From IMG/VR virus record IMGVR_UViG_3300035182_002586, positions 491,585 through 528,957 of that record: a stretch of DNA of 37,373 nucleotides; one strand, 5' to 3'. Position numbers and translations under genes: made by a program. Below, one piece after another: positions 1-7,408 of the stretch. Origin of the DNA: a virus. Every line of letters starts with the position of its first letter. The first letter of the stretch is position 1. Under the pieces are notes generated by a model. The model saw nothing but the letters and a program-made list of their open reading frames with translations, ran no database searches and was not told where the DNA came from.

Positions 1-179
1 ATCGAGTCAAGCGACTGCAAGAACGCTTCGGCGCGGACTTCCCGAGTCTCGTTGGCGCCGAGTTCGCTGTCCTCGTGTGCCCCACCTTCGAGGAAGCGGG
101 CCGCATCCTGCGCGAGACCCCCGAGAACGACCCCTACACCCTCGTGTGGGACGGGAACAAGATCACGGGCCACCACTGA
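1..179 (+). CDS. Hypothetical protein, 3' end only
   Basis: An open frame enters from the left edge and ends at TGA 177-179, giving the last 58 residues of a protein. The visible part is soluble and mixed charged (it contains FPSLVGAEFAVLVCPTFEEA and ends ITGHH). Codon third positions are strongly G/C as in neighbouring real genes. No family is recognised and the start lies outside the window. Confidence 0.7.
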   Translation, partial: RVKRLQERFGADFPSLVGAEFAVLVCPTFEEAGRILRETPENDPYTLVWDGNKITGHH

Positions 180-186
180 AACCGGA

Positions 187-214
187 TGGATCGGCCCGTA
201 CCTCGCGGTGTAAC
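187..214 (+). promoter_or_regulatory. Class A promoter for the gene at 248
   Basis: TGGATC (187-192), 16-bp spacer, TGTAAC (209-214). This member leaves about 33 bp before the ATG, so unlike most class A sites it would give a leader containing a ribosome binding site (GAGG near 237). Confidence 0.6.
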
Positions 215-247
215 TAAGGCAGGTCGCGCATCCACACGAGGTTACCC

Positions 248-913
248 ATGAACGTGTCTGTTCTTCGCCCCGAGGTGTCGAAGGTCGCCGTGAAGGTCGC
301 GCTGCAAGGCGTCGCAGCGGAGGGCTTCAAGTACGACGCCCATCTGGTCGATCTCGTGCGCCGGAACACGACCATGCGCGGCCGGCAGGTGCAGTTCGGG
401 CTCGACGCTCTCCGCCGTACGACCCGTTGGGCGCAAGTCGCCACGGGGATGAGCACGATCTTCGAGGAGGGGGTCAGCTCTCAGGACGCGCGTGACCGCT
501 TCGAGGCCATCCGCGAACGCCCGAACTACTACTTCATGGTGACGAACTACCTCGGGCGCCAGGCGACCAAGAAGGGAACCACCGCCCCGAACGAGAAGCT
601 CCTGACGGCCGAGCAGGCGTGCACGATCCTCGGCCTCAAGTGGGGCATGTGGAAGAAGCGCATGTGGCGGTTCCACAAGGGGGAGCCCAACACCTACAAG
701 AAGGACGACCGCCGCCGCTTCACCGGTTGGATGCCCACGCCAGTGGAAGGGGCCTACCTCTCCAAGAAGGCGCTGTTCACGGCCGCCGACATCGCCAGGG
801 TTCAGCGCCTCCATGGAGGTAAGGATCCGACTGTCGAGGTGAAGGTGACGCCGGAGAACGATGTCGAACCCGCCCCCAAGGCTTGGCCGCGCGCGGCGCG
901 AGGAGGCCGGTGA
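248..913 (+). CDS. Hypothetical protein, possible helix-turn-helix segment
   Basis: A 221-residue soluble, basic protein of unknown function. A stretch near residues 118-140 (LTAEQACTILGLKWGMWKKR) followed by an alanine-rich helix around YLSKKALFTAADIARVQRL has the look of an excisionase/MerR-like helix-turn-helix, but this is only a visual impression. The C-terminus is low complexity (PAPKAWPRAARGGR). Start ATG 248 follows a GAGG ribosome site and a class A promoter. Its TGA overlaps the ATG of the next gene by one base (TGATG), so the two are probably co-translated. Confidence 0.75.
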   Translation: MNVSVLRPEVSKVAVKVALQGVAAEGFKYDAHLVDLVRRNTTMRGRQVQFGLDALRRTTRWAQVATGMSTIFEEGVSSQDARDRFEAIRERPNYYFMVTNYLGRQATKKGTTAPNEKLLTAEQACTILGLKWGMWKKRMWRFHKGEPNTYKKDDRRRFTGWMPTPVEGAYLSKKALFTAADIARVQRLHGGKDPTVEVKVTPENDVEPAPKAWPRAARGGR

Positions 914-1602
914 TGAAAAGCCCCCGTCCGCGTCTCCACCTGAAGGACGACGACTTCCGCGCCCTTCGCCACATGGCCATCGACACGGACCGCACGGTCG
1001 GTGACCTGGTGGCCGAAGCGATCCAGCTTCTCTTCAAGCACCACAACTACGTGTGGGGGCAGACGAAACCTGAGAAAACGACCACACCCGCGAGCTGCGG
1101 CTCGACCCCGAAGAAGGGAGTTCGACCGATCGGCCGCCCGCGTCGGGCCCTCAACACCCCTCCGGAAGGGATCGAAGTCGAGCGCGTCCGACTCGGGTTG
1201 TCGAAACGCGAACACGCGAAGAAGATCGGGATCCCGATCGCAACGTACCTGGCCGCAGTGCAACGCGAAAGTGTAACGCCTGTGGTCACCGAGAAGCCCA
1301 ACAAGGCTCCGGTCACCGAGAAGCCCAACAAGGCTCCGGTCACCGGAATCTCCCTGGAGACGTTCGCGAAGCGACGTGGCGTGCCCGTGTCGCAGATCGT
1401 CAAAGAGGGCCCGGACGCGCCGCTCAAGATTCGGTCGAAGACGACGGGACGGTGCCTCACGACGAAGGGTGAGTGGGCAGACCTTCATCGCAGGACCATC
1501 GTGCTGACGACGGCGCAAGAAGCCGAGGAGTTCGTGAAGAGCGTCTTCGGGGAGTTGAGTGGTACGTCGGACGTGGAGATCGTTCCGGTCTACGCCAACT
1601 GA
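913..1602 (+). CDS. Ribbon-helix-helix-like DNA-binding protein
   Basis: 229 residues. I chose ATG 913 because a perfect AGGAGG lies at 901-906, six bases upstream, and the start overlaps the previous stop. Residues 5-45 (RLHLKDDDFRALRHMAIDTD and then VGDLVAEAIQLLF) fit a CopG/Arc-type ribbon-helix-helix: a short strand then two helices. Two later stretches resemble small helix-turn-helix units: LSKREHAKKIGIPIATYLAA, and SLETFAKRRGVPVSQIVKEG near residues 150-170. Between them is a perfect in-frame 9-residue duplication (TEKPNKAPV twice) encoded by a 27-bp tandem repeat. Inferred role: a regulator or partition-type DNA binder. The family call is tentative. Confidence 0.75.
   Translation: MKSPRPRLHLKDDDFRALRHMAIDTDRTVGDLVAEAIQLLFKHHNYVWGQTKPEKTTTPASCGSTPKKGVRPIGRPRRALNTPPEGIEVERVRLGLSKREHAKKIGIPIATYLAAVQRESVTPVVTEKPNKAPVTEKPNKAPVTGISLETFAKRRGVPVSQIVKEGPDAPLKIRSKTTGRCLTTKGEWADLHRRTIVLTTAQEAEEFVKSVFGELSGTSDVEIVPVYAN
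1284..1345 (+). repeat. 27-bp in-frame tandem repeat (2.3 copies)
   Basis: Two perfect 27-bp units (1284-1310, 1311-1337) plus 8 bp of a third lie inside the preceding gene and add nine residues per unit. The identity of the copies suggests a recent slippage or duplication event. Confidence 0.95.
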
Positions 1603-1607
1603 TCGGA

Positions 1608-1634
1608 TGGATCGCCACCGACTCACGCTGTAGT
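1608..1634 (+). promoter_or_regulatory. Class A promoter for the gene at 1641
   Basis: TGGATC (1608-1613), 15-bp spacer, TGTAGT (1629-1634), then 6 bp to ATG 1641. Transcription would start at or within a base or two of the ATG. Confidence 0.75.
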
Positions 1635-1640
1635 AGGAAC

Positions 1641-1979
1641 ATGACCCCCGAAACCGCCCGCGCTGCCGTCGCCCTCTTCGTCAAGGCCGCCGAGACCCGC
1701 CTCTGCCACGAACCCGACGAGGAGACCCGCGAGATCGAAGGCAAGAGCATGATGCGCATCAGCGCAATGCTCGTCCCGTACAACAAGGCGAAGGTCGACC
1801 GTCTCTACGTGTGGCTGACCGACGAAACCATCACGGTCCAGGTCGCCGGCCAGACCCCTTCCCCCGAAGGCGCCGAGTACGGCTTCACCTCGGTCTCGGC
1901 CAAGGCCGAGACCAACGCCCAGTTCGACGCCGCCGGGCTCTGCCAGTTCTTCCTCGCCCTCGCCAAGGGGATGCGCTGA
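1641..1979 (+). CDS. Hypothetical protein
   Basis: 112 residues beginning MTPETARAAVALFVKAAETR. The frame is open further upstream, but ATG 1641 sits exactly 6 bp after a class A -10 box, so I take it as a leaderless start. It looks like a compact alpha/beta protein with strands such as YVWLTDETITVQVAG. No family is recognised. Its TGA overlaps the ATG of the DUF3846 gene (TGATG), making a two-gene operon. Confidence 0.8.
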   Translation: MTPETARAAVALFVKAAETRLCHEPDEETREIEGKSMMRISAMLVPYNKAKVDRLYVWLTDETITVQVAGQTPSPEGAEYGFTSVSAKAETNAQFDAAGLCQFFLALAKGMR

Positions 1980-2299
1980 TGCCCGCCGAGATCCGCATCG
2001 TATACAAGCGCCCGGGTTGCCTCGCGGACGTGCAGTTCGTCGAGAACTCCCTCCAGGGGTTCCGCGCCCTGCTCGACGGCGGACACATCGAGTTCATCCG
2101 CCTCCGCGAGTACGGCCAGGGCATCCACGGGTACGCGGACGAGGAAGGACGCCTCAAGGACCTGCCCTACAACCTCGACGTGGACGGCGAGCCCATCGTC
2201 GGCCCCATCTTCTTCTCGAAGGGTGACGGCGAAGGGGAAGACATCGGCTTCGAGGATGTCGAGGAAGCGTTCGCCCTCTGCCGCTTCCTCAACGCCTGA
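1979..2299 (+). CDS. DUF3846-family protein
   Basis: 106 residues. The order of conserved elements matches DUF3846, a small phage and plasmid family of unknown function: an N-terminal strand (EIRIVYKRPG), a helix reading VENSLQGFRALLDGGHIEFI, then YADEEGRLKDLPYN, then PIVGPIFFSKGDGEG and a final helix FEDVEEAFALCRFL. The DEEGRLKDLPYN and IVGPIFF blocks are the most diagnostic. The start overlaps the preceding stop by one base, so translation is probably coupled. Confidence 0.85.
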   Translation: MPAEIRIVYKRPGCLADVQFVENSLQGFRALLDGGHIEFIRLREYGQGIHGYADEEGRLKDLPYNLDVDGEPIVGPIFFSKGDGEGEDIGFEDVEEAFALCRFLNA

Positions 2300-2327
2300 T
2301 GGATCGCTCCGTCCCTCATGCTGTAGA
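2300..2327 (+). promoter_or_regulatory. Class A promoter for the gene at 2355
   Basis: TGGATC (2300-2305) directly abuts the previous gene's TGA. A 16-bp spacer and TGTAGA (2322-2327) follow. A leader of roughly 20 bp with AGGAGG follows, so this gene is not leaderless. Confidence 0.65.
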
Positions 2328-2354
2328 GGAAGGGGATAAACCAGGAGGTGTGCT

Positions 2355-2828
2355 GTGGGAGGAAAAACCGTAGGAGACTGGGGCCAGGCACACAGCCGAG
2401 CACGCAACGCGCGAGAGTCCAACGACACCAAGGTCGAAGCCGCCCTTCGGGAGAAACGGGACGCCGAACGCTCCGTTGCTCTGATGCACATCAAGTGGAT
2501 CCTCGAATCCCCCTACGTGACCGATCCGGCGTGGGTCATCAGGATTCGTACGAACCTCTTGGAGAACCCAACCCTGGTACCAGCCCGGAGGGAGCAAGTC
2601 GCCCTCGAACGCCTCTTGTTTTCGTTGCACCTCCGGGATTTGAACGGAGGCGAGAGCAAGCCGCGTTCCCCCGAAGAGGTCGAAGCTGCTAGGGCGAAAC
2701 GCCGCGCTCTCGTCGCTGCCGTGCAAGAGAGGGGCAAGTTTCGAGAGAAGATCAATCAAGCCGCCTTCCGCCCACAAGGGGAGCCACCGCCCAAACCACC
2801 CCGCAAAGTCTCTGTGGGTGACTACTGA
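2355..2828 (+). CDS. Hypothetical protein
   Basis: 157 residues starting at GTG 2355. The start is fixed by AGGAGG at 2343-2348, six bases upstream. The protein is charged and mainly helical with no cysteines. It includes ESPYVTDPAWVIRIRTNLLE and a proline-rich C-terminus (PPPKPPRKVSVGDY). No membrane segment, signal peptide or known family was recognised. Confidence 0.75.
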   Translation: MGGKTVGDWGQAHSRARNARESNDTKVEAALREKRDAERSVALMHIKWILESPYVTDPAWVIRIRTNLLENPTLVPARREQVALERLLFSLHLRDLNGGESKPRSPEEVEAARAKRRALVAAVQERGKFREKINQAAFRPQGEPPPKPPRKVSVGDY

Positions 2829-2856
2829 CGGATCGCACCACCCCCAGCAGTGTTAC
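2829..2856 (+). promoter_or_regulatory. Class A-like promoter for the gene at 2875
   Basis: CGGATC (2829-2834), 16-bp spacer, TGTTAC (2851-2856). This is a two-base variant of the consensus with an 18-bp leader carrying GAGGAG. Confidence 0.5.
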
Positions 2857-2874
2857 CTGTGAGGAGAACCCCCG

Positions 2875-3093
2875 ATGCTGACCGTAGGGATGCGCGTGAT
2901 CTATGAGCAGCCGGGCCACCGCCGGGAGACCGGCGTGCTGCTTCGCCTCATGGGAACAATGAGTTGCGAGATTCGCACGGACCGCTGCGCCTCTGACCCC
3001 AAGGGATGGCCGATCCCTTGGAGGACGCTCACCCTCAACGTCAACCGCGCCTTCGTGAGGCCGGAAGCGTCGAACTACCCGAAGGCAGGGTAG
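2875..3093 (+). CDS. Hypothetical small protein
   Basis: 72 residues beginning MLTVGMRVIYEQPGHRRETG. The start (VGMRVIYEQPG) and later strands suggest a small SH3-like barrel, but no family is identified. ATG 2875 follows GAGGAGA at a normal distance. The next gene starts 14 bp downstream, probably in the same transcript. Confidence 0.7.
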   Translation: MLTVGMRVIYEQPGHRRETGVLLRLMGTMSCEIRTDRCASDPKGWPIPWRTLTLNVNRAFVRPEASNYPKAG

Positions 3094-3107
3094 GCGGAGA
3101 TCGAACC

Positions 3108-3941
3108 ATGAAACCGACTTTGAACCTACCCTCGCTAGCGGCCGCTCTGCGCATTCACCCCACACACGCTGCTCACCTTGTGAGGGCGATGAGGGCGATG
3201 AGGGCGGGAACAAGTCAAGTGGCTGCCCTCGCCGACGAGATCGAGAGGGTGGCGCAACGCCGGAGTCCGCGGGAATCGATCAGCGTAACGCCTCCGCGAC
3301 CAACAAGGGGACCCGAAGAACGGGAGTGGCGCCGACTGTACGCGCGTACGAGTGAGGCCCGAAGTAACAACCTTACCCGCAAGGCCGCCGCTGCCATGCG
3401 GTTTGACTACAACGACGGCGACTCGCAATACGAAGCGTTCTGCAAGCGTTTCGGCTACGGTTCAACCGAAGAGGTGTTCCGCGCCGCTATTCGCCCGTGG
3501 GAGATCGGTTGGCGCGGTGTGGAAGTCGGAAATGTCCGGTTCGGCAAGCTGGAAAAACCACTGAGCCCGACGATGCCCCCGTCTCGTCGATCCAATACAC
3601 CCGTCGACTTCTACCGGTTGCTGTACCTCACGAAGCCGGTAGGTGTCTCGTTCGACGACATGTACGGTCAGTCGATCTGTGGGTTCACGAGCCCGTGCCG
3701 TCGTTTCGCTATGGCCTTCTACTTCCACAAGTATGAGCTTGCAGCCTACCAATACGTCCGCAAAGACCTTGCTGTACGTACGCGTGAACTGCGCGGGCAG
3801 TTCATCATTCAGTCTGGTATCCCGGGCGTCGACAATGGTGTCAATACGAACGACGTCGACGCGAAACGATGGTTCCGAATGGTAGCTACCGCTATGCGCC
3901 GAAAGTGGAAGGTCTACCCGGGTAACAACTTCGACATATAA
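3108..3941 (+). CDS. Hypothetical protein
   Basis: 277 residues from ATG 3108, which follows a GGCGGAGA ribosome site. An earlier in-frame start at 3006 would overlap the previous gene heavily. The N-terminal 30 residues form a helix containing a GAGGGCGAT micro-repeat (RAMRAMRAG). The rest is rich in aromatic and basic residues (AFCKRFGYGSTEEVFRAAI, DFYRLLYLTKPVG, RRFAMAFYFHKYELAAYQYV). Base composition is visibly less G/C-biased than in the flanking genes, which hints at a separate acquisition. No family is recognised. Confidence 0.75.
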   Translation: MKPTLNLPSLAAALRIHPTHAAHLVRAMRAMRAGTSQVAALADEIERVAQRRSPRESISVTPPRPTRGPEEREWRRLYARTSEARSNNLTRKAAAAMRFDYNDGDSQYEAFCKRFGYGSTEEVFRAAIRPWEIGWRGVEVGNVRFGKLEKPLSPTMPPSRRSNTPVDFYRLLYLTKPVGVSFDDMYGQSICGFTSPCRRFAMAFYFHKYELAAYQYVRKDLAVRTRELRGQFIIQSGIPGVDNGVNTNDVDAKRWFRMVATAMRRKWKVYPGNNFDI

Positions 3942-4040
3942 CCGCGAACTGATCGAGGCCCAAAGGAAGTGACGATGTGAACAGGTGCACCGCTGCACCG
4001 CAATCACTTCAAGTGCCTGTCGCCGAACGAGAGCTGAAAC

Positions 4041-4373
4041 ATGAGCCTAGCCCGCCACTGGATCATCCCCGGAGAAGTCACGCAAGAGGAGTTCGACTTC
4101 CTCGCGCACAGGCTAGGCGTCGTCTTCCCCGACCTCGGCGGGAAGTTCGAGCGCAACGCCCTCCAGAAGATGGTATGGGAAGTCGACCTCGACGAAGAGG
4201 ACGCTCGGCGTGGTCACAACCTGAGCCGGGAGGTGAAGGTCGACCTCACGGTCCGACTGCGCAACAGCGCGCTCGCGAACCTCGTCGCCTACCGGAACCG
4301 GACGCCCGGAGCCATCCCGAAGGCCGAGCACATCACCCTGTGGGATCGCATCCTCAAGGACGACGGACTCTAG
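4041..4373 (+). CDS. Hypothetical protein
   Basis: 110 residues from ATG 4041, a soluble, mostly helical acidic/basic protein (EEFDFLAHRLGVVFPDLGGK, then LTVRLRNSALANLVAYRNR). It ends the rightward block. Its stop overlaps the stop of the opposing gene by four bases, so the two transcription units collide head-on here without a terminator between them. Function unknown. Confidence 0.75.
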   Translation: MSLARHWIIPGEVTQEEFDFLAHRLGVVFPDLGGKFERNALQKMVWEVDLDEEDARRGHNLSREVKVDLTVRLRNSALANLVAYRNRTPGAIPKAEHITLWDRILKDDGL

Positions 4374-4642
4374 TAGGGGTTCTCCTCCATCAGGAGCGCC
4401 TCGTAGACGTCCGCCACGTCGCCGCGCGGACTCGGCCTCTCCATCGACGCCTCGCGCTCCATGGACATTTGGTTCAACCACCCGACCCTCATGGCACCGA
4501 GAATCTGAGGGCAGGTGAAGTCTCGATCCTTGCAGTAGACCCGGCCGGCATCGTCCACCCAGACGACCTCCCCGATGTCGATGTGGAACTTGACCTTCCC
4601 CGCCACCACATCGAAGGGACGCGCCGCGACGTAGCAATGCAT
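4370..4642 (-). CDS. Hypothetical protein
   Basis: 90 residues read leftward from ATG 4642. The N-terminal half is beta-rich (VVAGKVKFHIDIGEVVWVDD), followed by CKDRDFTCPQILGAMRVGWL and an acidic tail. A class B box lies 10 bp before the start. Two cysteines seven residues apart are the only notable feature. No family is recognised. Confidence 0.7.
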   Translation of the reverse strand: MHCYVAARPFDVVAGKVKFHIDIGEVVWVDDAGRVYCKDRDFTCPQILGAMRVGWLNQMSMEREASMERPSPRGDVADVYEALLMEENPY

Positions 4643-4652
4643 GCGGCCGCCC

Positions 4653-4659
4653 CTACACC
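4653..4659 (-). promoter_or_regulatory. Class B box upstream of 4642
   Basis: GGTGTAG on the minus strand, ending 10 bp before the ATG, in the short gap after the stop of the 4899 gene. Confidence 0.5.
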
Positions 4660-4665
4660 GCGAGG

Positions 4666-4899
4666 TCAGAGAAGGGGCCGGATCTTCTCCACCGTCTCCG
4701 CGTACGCCAGCGAGACCGGCTGCTCGTCCTCGTCATCACCCCACGTGCGGCCCACCTTCGAGTGAGCCTCGCAGGCGAAGTACATGTCCCCCGCGTAGTC
4801 CACGCAACGCTTGGTGGCCGTCTCCGAGCACTGGTAGCACAGGGGAAGCTGACCGAGGAGCGTCTTGACCAGACCGCGAAGCTCGCCGTCGTCACACAT
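4666..4899 (-). CDS. Small zinc-finger protein (B-box-like)
   Basis: 77 residues from ATG 4899, preceded by AGGAAAG at good spacing. The core CYQCSETATKRC then FACEAHSK gives a C-x2-C, C, C, H pattern typical of a treble-clef or B-box-like zinc site that binds protein or nucleic acid. The C-terminus is acidic (DDEDEQPVSLAYAETVEK). Longer in-frame upstream readings exist, but they cross the next gene and have poor codon bias. Confidence 0.75.
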   Translation of the reverse strand: MCDDGELRGLVKTLLGQLPLCYQCSETATKRCVDYAGDMYFACEAHSKVGRTWGDDEDEQPVSLAYAETVEKIRPLL

Positions 4900-4948
4900 G
4901 GGGTTCTTTCCTAGCACGGGAGACGAACCGAGTCTCACAAGATACCAA

Positions 4949-4965
4949 GCGGCGCGAAGCGCCGC
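4949..4965 (-). terminator. GC-rich hairpin after the 5016-5714 gene
   Basis: A perfect 7-bp stem with a GAA loop (GCGGCGC / GCGCCGC). A T5 run on the + strand at 4984-4988 lies between the gene and the hairpin as read leftward, so the classical stem-then-U order is not met. A weak terminator is possible for the minus-strand gene ending at 5016. Confidence 0.35.
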
Positions 4966-5015
4966 GCCCGGGGGTAAAGTCGATTTTTCAACCCCGGCCC
5001 ACGATACCCGGCAAA

Positions 5016-5714
5016 TCAGGCCAGTGCGTCCCACAGGGCCGAAAGACGCCGCATCTCGGCCCCTATCTCCCCGAGCGCCTTCTTCACGTACGGCGCCATG
5101 TGCTTCGCGATGATCGCCGAGTGACGCTCCAGGTGCTTGTCCCGGCCCGCCACGTCCTTCGGGCACTCCCCCATCGCCCGGATCTCCTGACGCATCGCCT
5201 CCAACACGTCCTCCGGAGTCCCCGGAGCGAACGCCAGCTCCCGCGCCACCGGAGCGCTCAGACGCTCCCGGCCCATGCGGACCCCGTGCACGTCGTACGC
5301 GCACCAGCGGACGCCCTTCGGCAGCTTGTCCGCCTCCTTGTGACTCCCCACCACGATGACCGGCCACGCCTCGTACCCGTCGTAGACCGTGTACGGCACC
5401 GGCATCTGGAACGTGTGGCCCTTCACCACGTCGCGGCTGAACCGCCTCTTCGTCGACCCTACCCGGATCGCCATCCACCGGAGCGCCGTGTACGTGTACT
5501 CGCGCTCCATCCCGTGCAGGTGCGAAGCGTAGTCGAACCCGATCAGACGTTTGCCCCGGTCGTAGGACAGGTCCTCCGACGGGTCGCCCGCCGACCGGAA
5601 CCCGCCCGGCTTGCCCTTCACCTCGGGCCAGCCCCGGAAGTTCGCCTGCATGAAGGCGACCATCTTCCGCTGCGCCGCCTCGGACTTCGTACGGATCGCG
5701 ATGCTGTAACCCAT
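5016..5714 (-). CDS. Hypothetical protein
   Basis: 232 residues from ATG 5714, with a class B box (GGTGTAC) 10 bp upstream. It contains YSIAIRTKSEAAQRKMVAFM at the N-terminus, a central part rich in Trp/Tyr (TYTALRWMAIRVGSTKRRF, WPVIVVGSHKEADKLPKGVR) and two C-terminal amphipathic helices (RHSAIIAKHMAPYVKKALGE). The overall impression is a soluble enzyme-like or structural fold, but I do not recognise it. It is divergent from the gene at 5770. Confidence 0.75.
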   Translation of the reverse strand: MGYSIAIRTKSEAAQRKMVAFMQANFRGWPEVKGKPGGFRSAGDPSEDLSYDRGKRLIGFDYASHLHGMEREYTYTALRWMAIRVGSTKRRFSRDVVKGHTFQMPVPYTVYDGYEAWPVIVVGSHKEADKLPKGVRWCAYDVHGVRMGRERLSAPVARELAFAPGTPEDVLEAMRQEIRAMGECPKDVAGRDKHLERHSAIIAKHMAPYVKKALGEIGAEMRRLSALWDALA

Positions 5715-5724
5715 GGAATGGGTC

Positions 5725-5731
5725 GTACACC
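5725..5731 (-). promoter_or_regulatory. Class B box upstream of 5714
   Basis: GGTGTAC on the minus strand with a 10-bp gap to the ATG. Confidence 0.5.
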
Positions 5732-5769
5732 AAGCTCGACCCCTTGCCCAGATGTCCTATGATCCGAAC

Positions 5770-6003
5770 ATGGGCTACGACGTCTGGATCGAAGCCACCC
5801 TCCACGGACGAAAGGGACGGGCCACGCGCACCGGCAGACCCGCCACCCACTCGTGGGACGAATGGCTCTTCGTCCCGGACGAGCCCAAGGACGAGATCGA
5901 TCACGACCACCCCAAGCAGGGGGACGCAGGGTTCGAGCTGCACGGCACGGTCGTCGGCCCGCCCCCCTGGTGGAAGTACCACGGGATCAAGCCCCTCCTG
6001 TAG
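5770..6003 (+). CDS. Hypothetical small protein, probable leaderless start
   Basis: 77 residues beginning MGYDVWIEATLHGRKGRATR; acidic, with an H-D-H-P-K-Q-G-D segment and GPPPWWKYHG near the end. I chose ATG 5770 because TATGAT at 5758-5763 lies 6 bp upstream and would place the transcript start on the ATG. ATG 5752 (six residues longer) is the alternative. No family is recognised. Confidence 0.65.
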   Translation: MGYDVWIEATLHGRKGRATRTGRPATHSWDEWLFVPDEPKDEIDHDHPKQGDAGFELHGTVVGPPPWWKYHGIKPLL

Positions 6004-6009
6004 CGCCCC

Positions 6010-6016
6010 GGTGTAC
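6010..6016 (+). promoter_or_regulatory. Class B box upstream of 6029
   Basis: GGTGTAC with a 12-bp gap to ATG 6029. Confidence 0.55.
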
Positions 6017-6028
6017 CGTCACCACCCG

Positions 6029-6861
6029 ATGCTCGCCCACGCTACGCTCGACGCACGCCCCGGTTGGACCGAAGGGCTCAAGGACCTCCCGCCCGGCGCC
6101 CACGTCGCCGTTCTCGGAGCCCGCCCCTCCCACTGCATGGAGGGCCGACGCGCCGGCCTGGAGTTCCGGGACACCATCCTCCTCGTCACGGCCAAGGGCC
6201 TCTCCGCCGCCGCCCTCTTCCGCCTCCCGTTCGACGGCACCGTCGCGACACAGATGACGAAGACGGCCACGGGCGGCCTCTGGGTCGACGGGTGCCGCGT
6301 CAGCACCACACCGAGCGACGATATCTTCGCAAAAAACCCCACACAAGGGGAGGGTTCGGACACGGGAACGCGCAAGTCTATGGGGACAGCGCAGGAGCCC
6401 CCAACTACAACCCGTCCTCCGGACGCTGGCCCTCGAACCTCGTCCTCGTGCACGAGCCCGGCTGCCGATGCGAGGGGACCAAGCGGGTGAAAGGGTCCAA
6501 CGATCCCCGCCGCGCCGACGGTACGCTCAACTCTGGCGGCACCTTCGGAGCTGGCGTTACACCCAACGCCAGCGTTCGAGTCTTCCGAGACGAGGACGGC
6601 AAGGAGACCGTCCCCGCCTGGATCTGCGCCCCCGGCTGCCCTGTCGCTGCCCTGGATGGGCAGAGCGGCGATCGCAAGAGCGCAGGCAACTACCCCACGA
6701 CATACAGCAACGGTGGAGGCTTCACACACGGAGACACCGGCAAAGGCTTCCAGGGACCTCTCTACGACGATGCCGGCGGAGCCTCCCGGTTCTACCCGCA
6801 GACCGAGGGCCCGGACCAGGCCAGGGCTTGGATCTCCCGCCTCATCGGCGGTCCCTCATAG
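6029..6861 (+). CDS. Methyltransferase-like protein, -1 frameshift at 6331-6337
   Basis: Two overlapping frames make one protein: frame 0 from ATG 6029 to the slip site near 6337, then the -1 frame to TAG 6859-6861, about 277 residues. Without a shift, frame 0 stops at 6490 (153 residues). Both parts align by eye with the intact paralogue at 17300-18175: GWTEGLKDLPPGAHVAVLGA, LPFDGTVATQ, GGLWVDGCRV (frame 0) and GRWPSNLVLVHEPGC, CAPGCPVAALDGQSG, GGASRFYPQ (-1 frame). These blocks resemble the middle of phage site-specific DNA methyltransferases of the type with GTG-LNIDGCR-GRWPANV motifs. The catalytic DPPY block that normally precedes them and the DPF-G-GTT block that normally follows are both absent. 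The shift could be programmed, a real mutation, or a one-base homopolymer error in the assembly. Function is unknown; probably not an active methylase. Confidence 0.75.
6331..6337 (+). promoter_or_regulatory. Candidate -1 ribosomal frameshift slippery heptamer
   Basis: The sequence A AAA AAC is exactly in the zero-frame phase (A|AAA|AAC) required for tandem -1 slippage. The -1 frame after it continues the paralogue-matching protein. A possible CCCC/GGGG stem (6337-6340 with 6347-6350) starts too close to be a classical stimulator. A second GGGG/CCCC pairing lies near 6382-6404. Confidence 0.5.
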
Positions 6862-7164
6862 CTCCACGCCCTGCTGGAGACGCACCCAGAGAGGGGAGAG
6901 CACCTCGATGCGCTCCCGGTAATACCGGATCCGGACGTCCAGGTAACCCGCCATGCGGCGCAGCTCCCGCTCGTGCAATCGCCTCTGGCGCCACACGACG
7001 TACCGCTTGTGCCACCCCTCGTGCGTCATCACACGGGGCCCGCCCCACGACATACGACGCGTAGGCGGACGCACCGACGTGGCCCGAGACAACCGGACAA
7101 GGACAATGCGCTTACGGAAGTCCGCTCGCGCTAGCTTCTCCTGCCAGTAGACCAGGGATCGCAT
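6856..7164 (-). CDS. Hypothetical basic protein
   Basis: 102 residues from ATG 7164, very rich in Arg (KRIVLVRLSRATSVRPPTRR, RRQRRLHERELRRMAGYLDV) with a long helical C-terminal half. It may bind nucleic acid by charge. It converges with the methyltransferase-like gene, overlapping it by 6 bp at the 3' end. No family is recognised. Confidence 0.65.
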   Translation of the reverse strand: MRSLVYWQEKLARADFRKRIVLVRLSRATSVRPPTRRMSWGGPRVMTHEGWHKRYVVWRQRRLHERELRRMAGYLDVRIRYYRERIEVLSPLWVRLQQGVEL

Positions 7165-7408
7165 GGGGTAGTACCCGCCTATCCCCCGGCGGGCATGGGG
7201 GCAACGATAGACCGCCCCTGCTTCTCGTCGCGTTCGGACAATCTCAACTAGGGAACCAGCGCTTCACTCCTGGCACTTCACCGTGTTCGCCAGGCCGGGA
7301 CCCACATACGCAGGACTTCCCGGAACGCGCCGGAACAGGGCGCTACGCCAGGGCCATTTACATTGGGCGGCCCTGACGAACGCACTCTACACCGACTACG
7401 GCGCCAGA
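7165..7408 (-). other. Intergenic region without a convincing gene
   Basis: No frame with good codon bias was found on either strand. A small GC-rich inverted repeat (CCCGCC / GGCGGG near 7174-7193) is the only structure noticed. Confidence 0.5.

Noticed and set aside
3977-4765. 262-residue plus-strand frame starting GTG 3977
   Set aside because: It overlaps 4041-4373 and the opposing gene 4370-4642, both with better bias, and its composition is Arg/Pro-rich noise.
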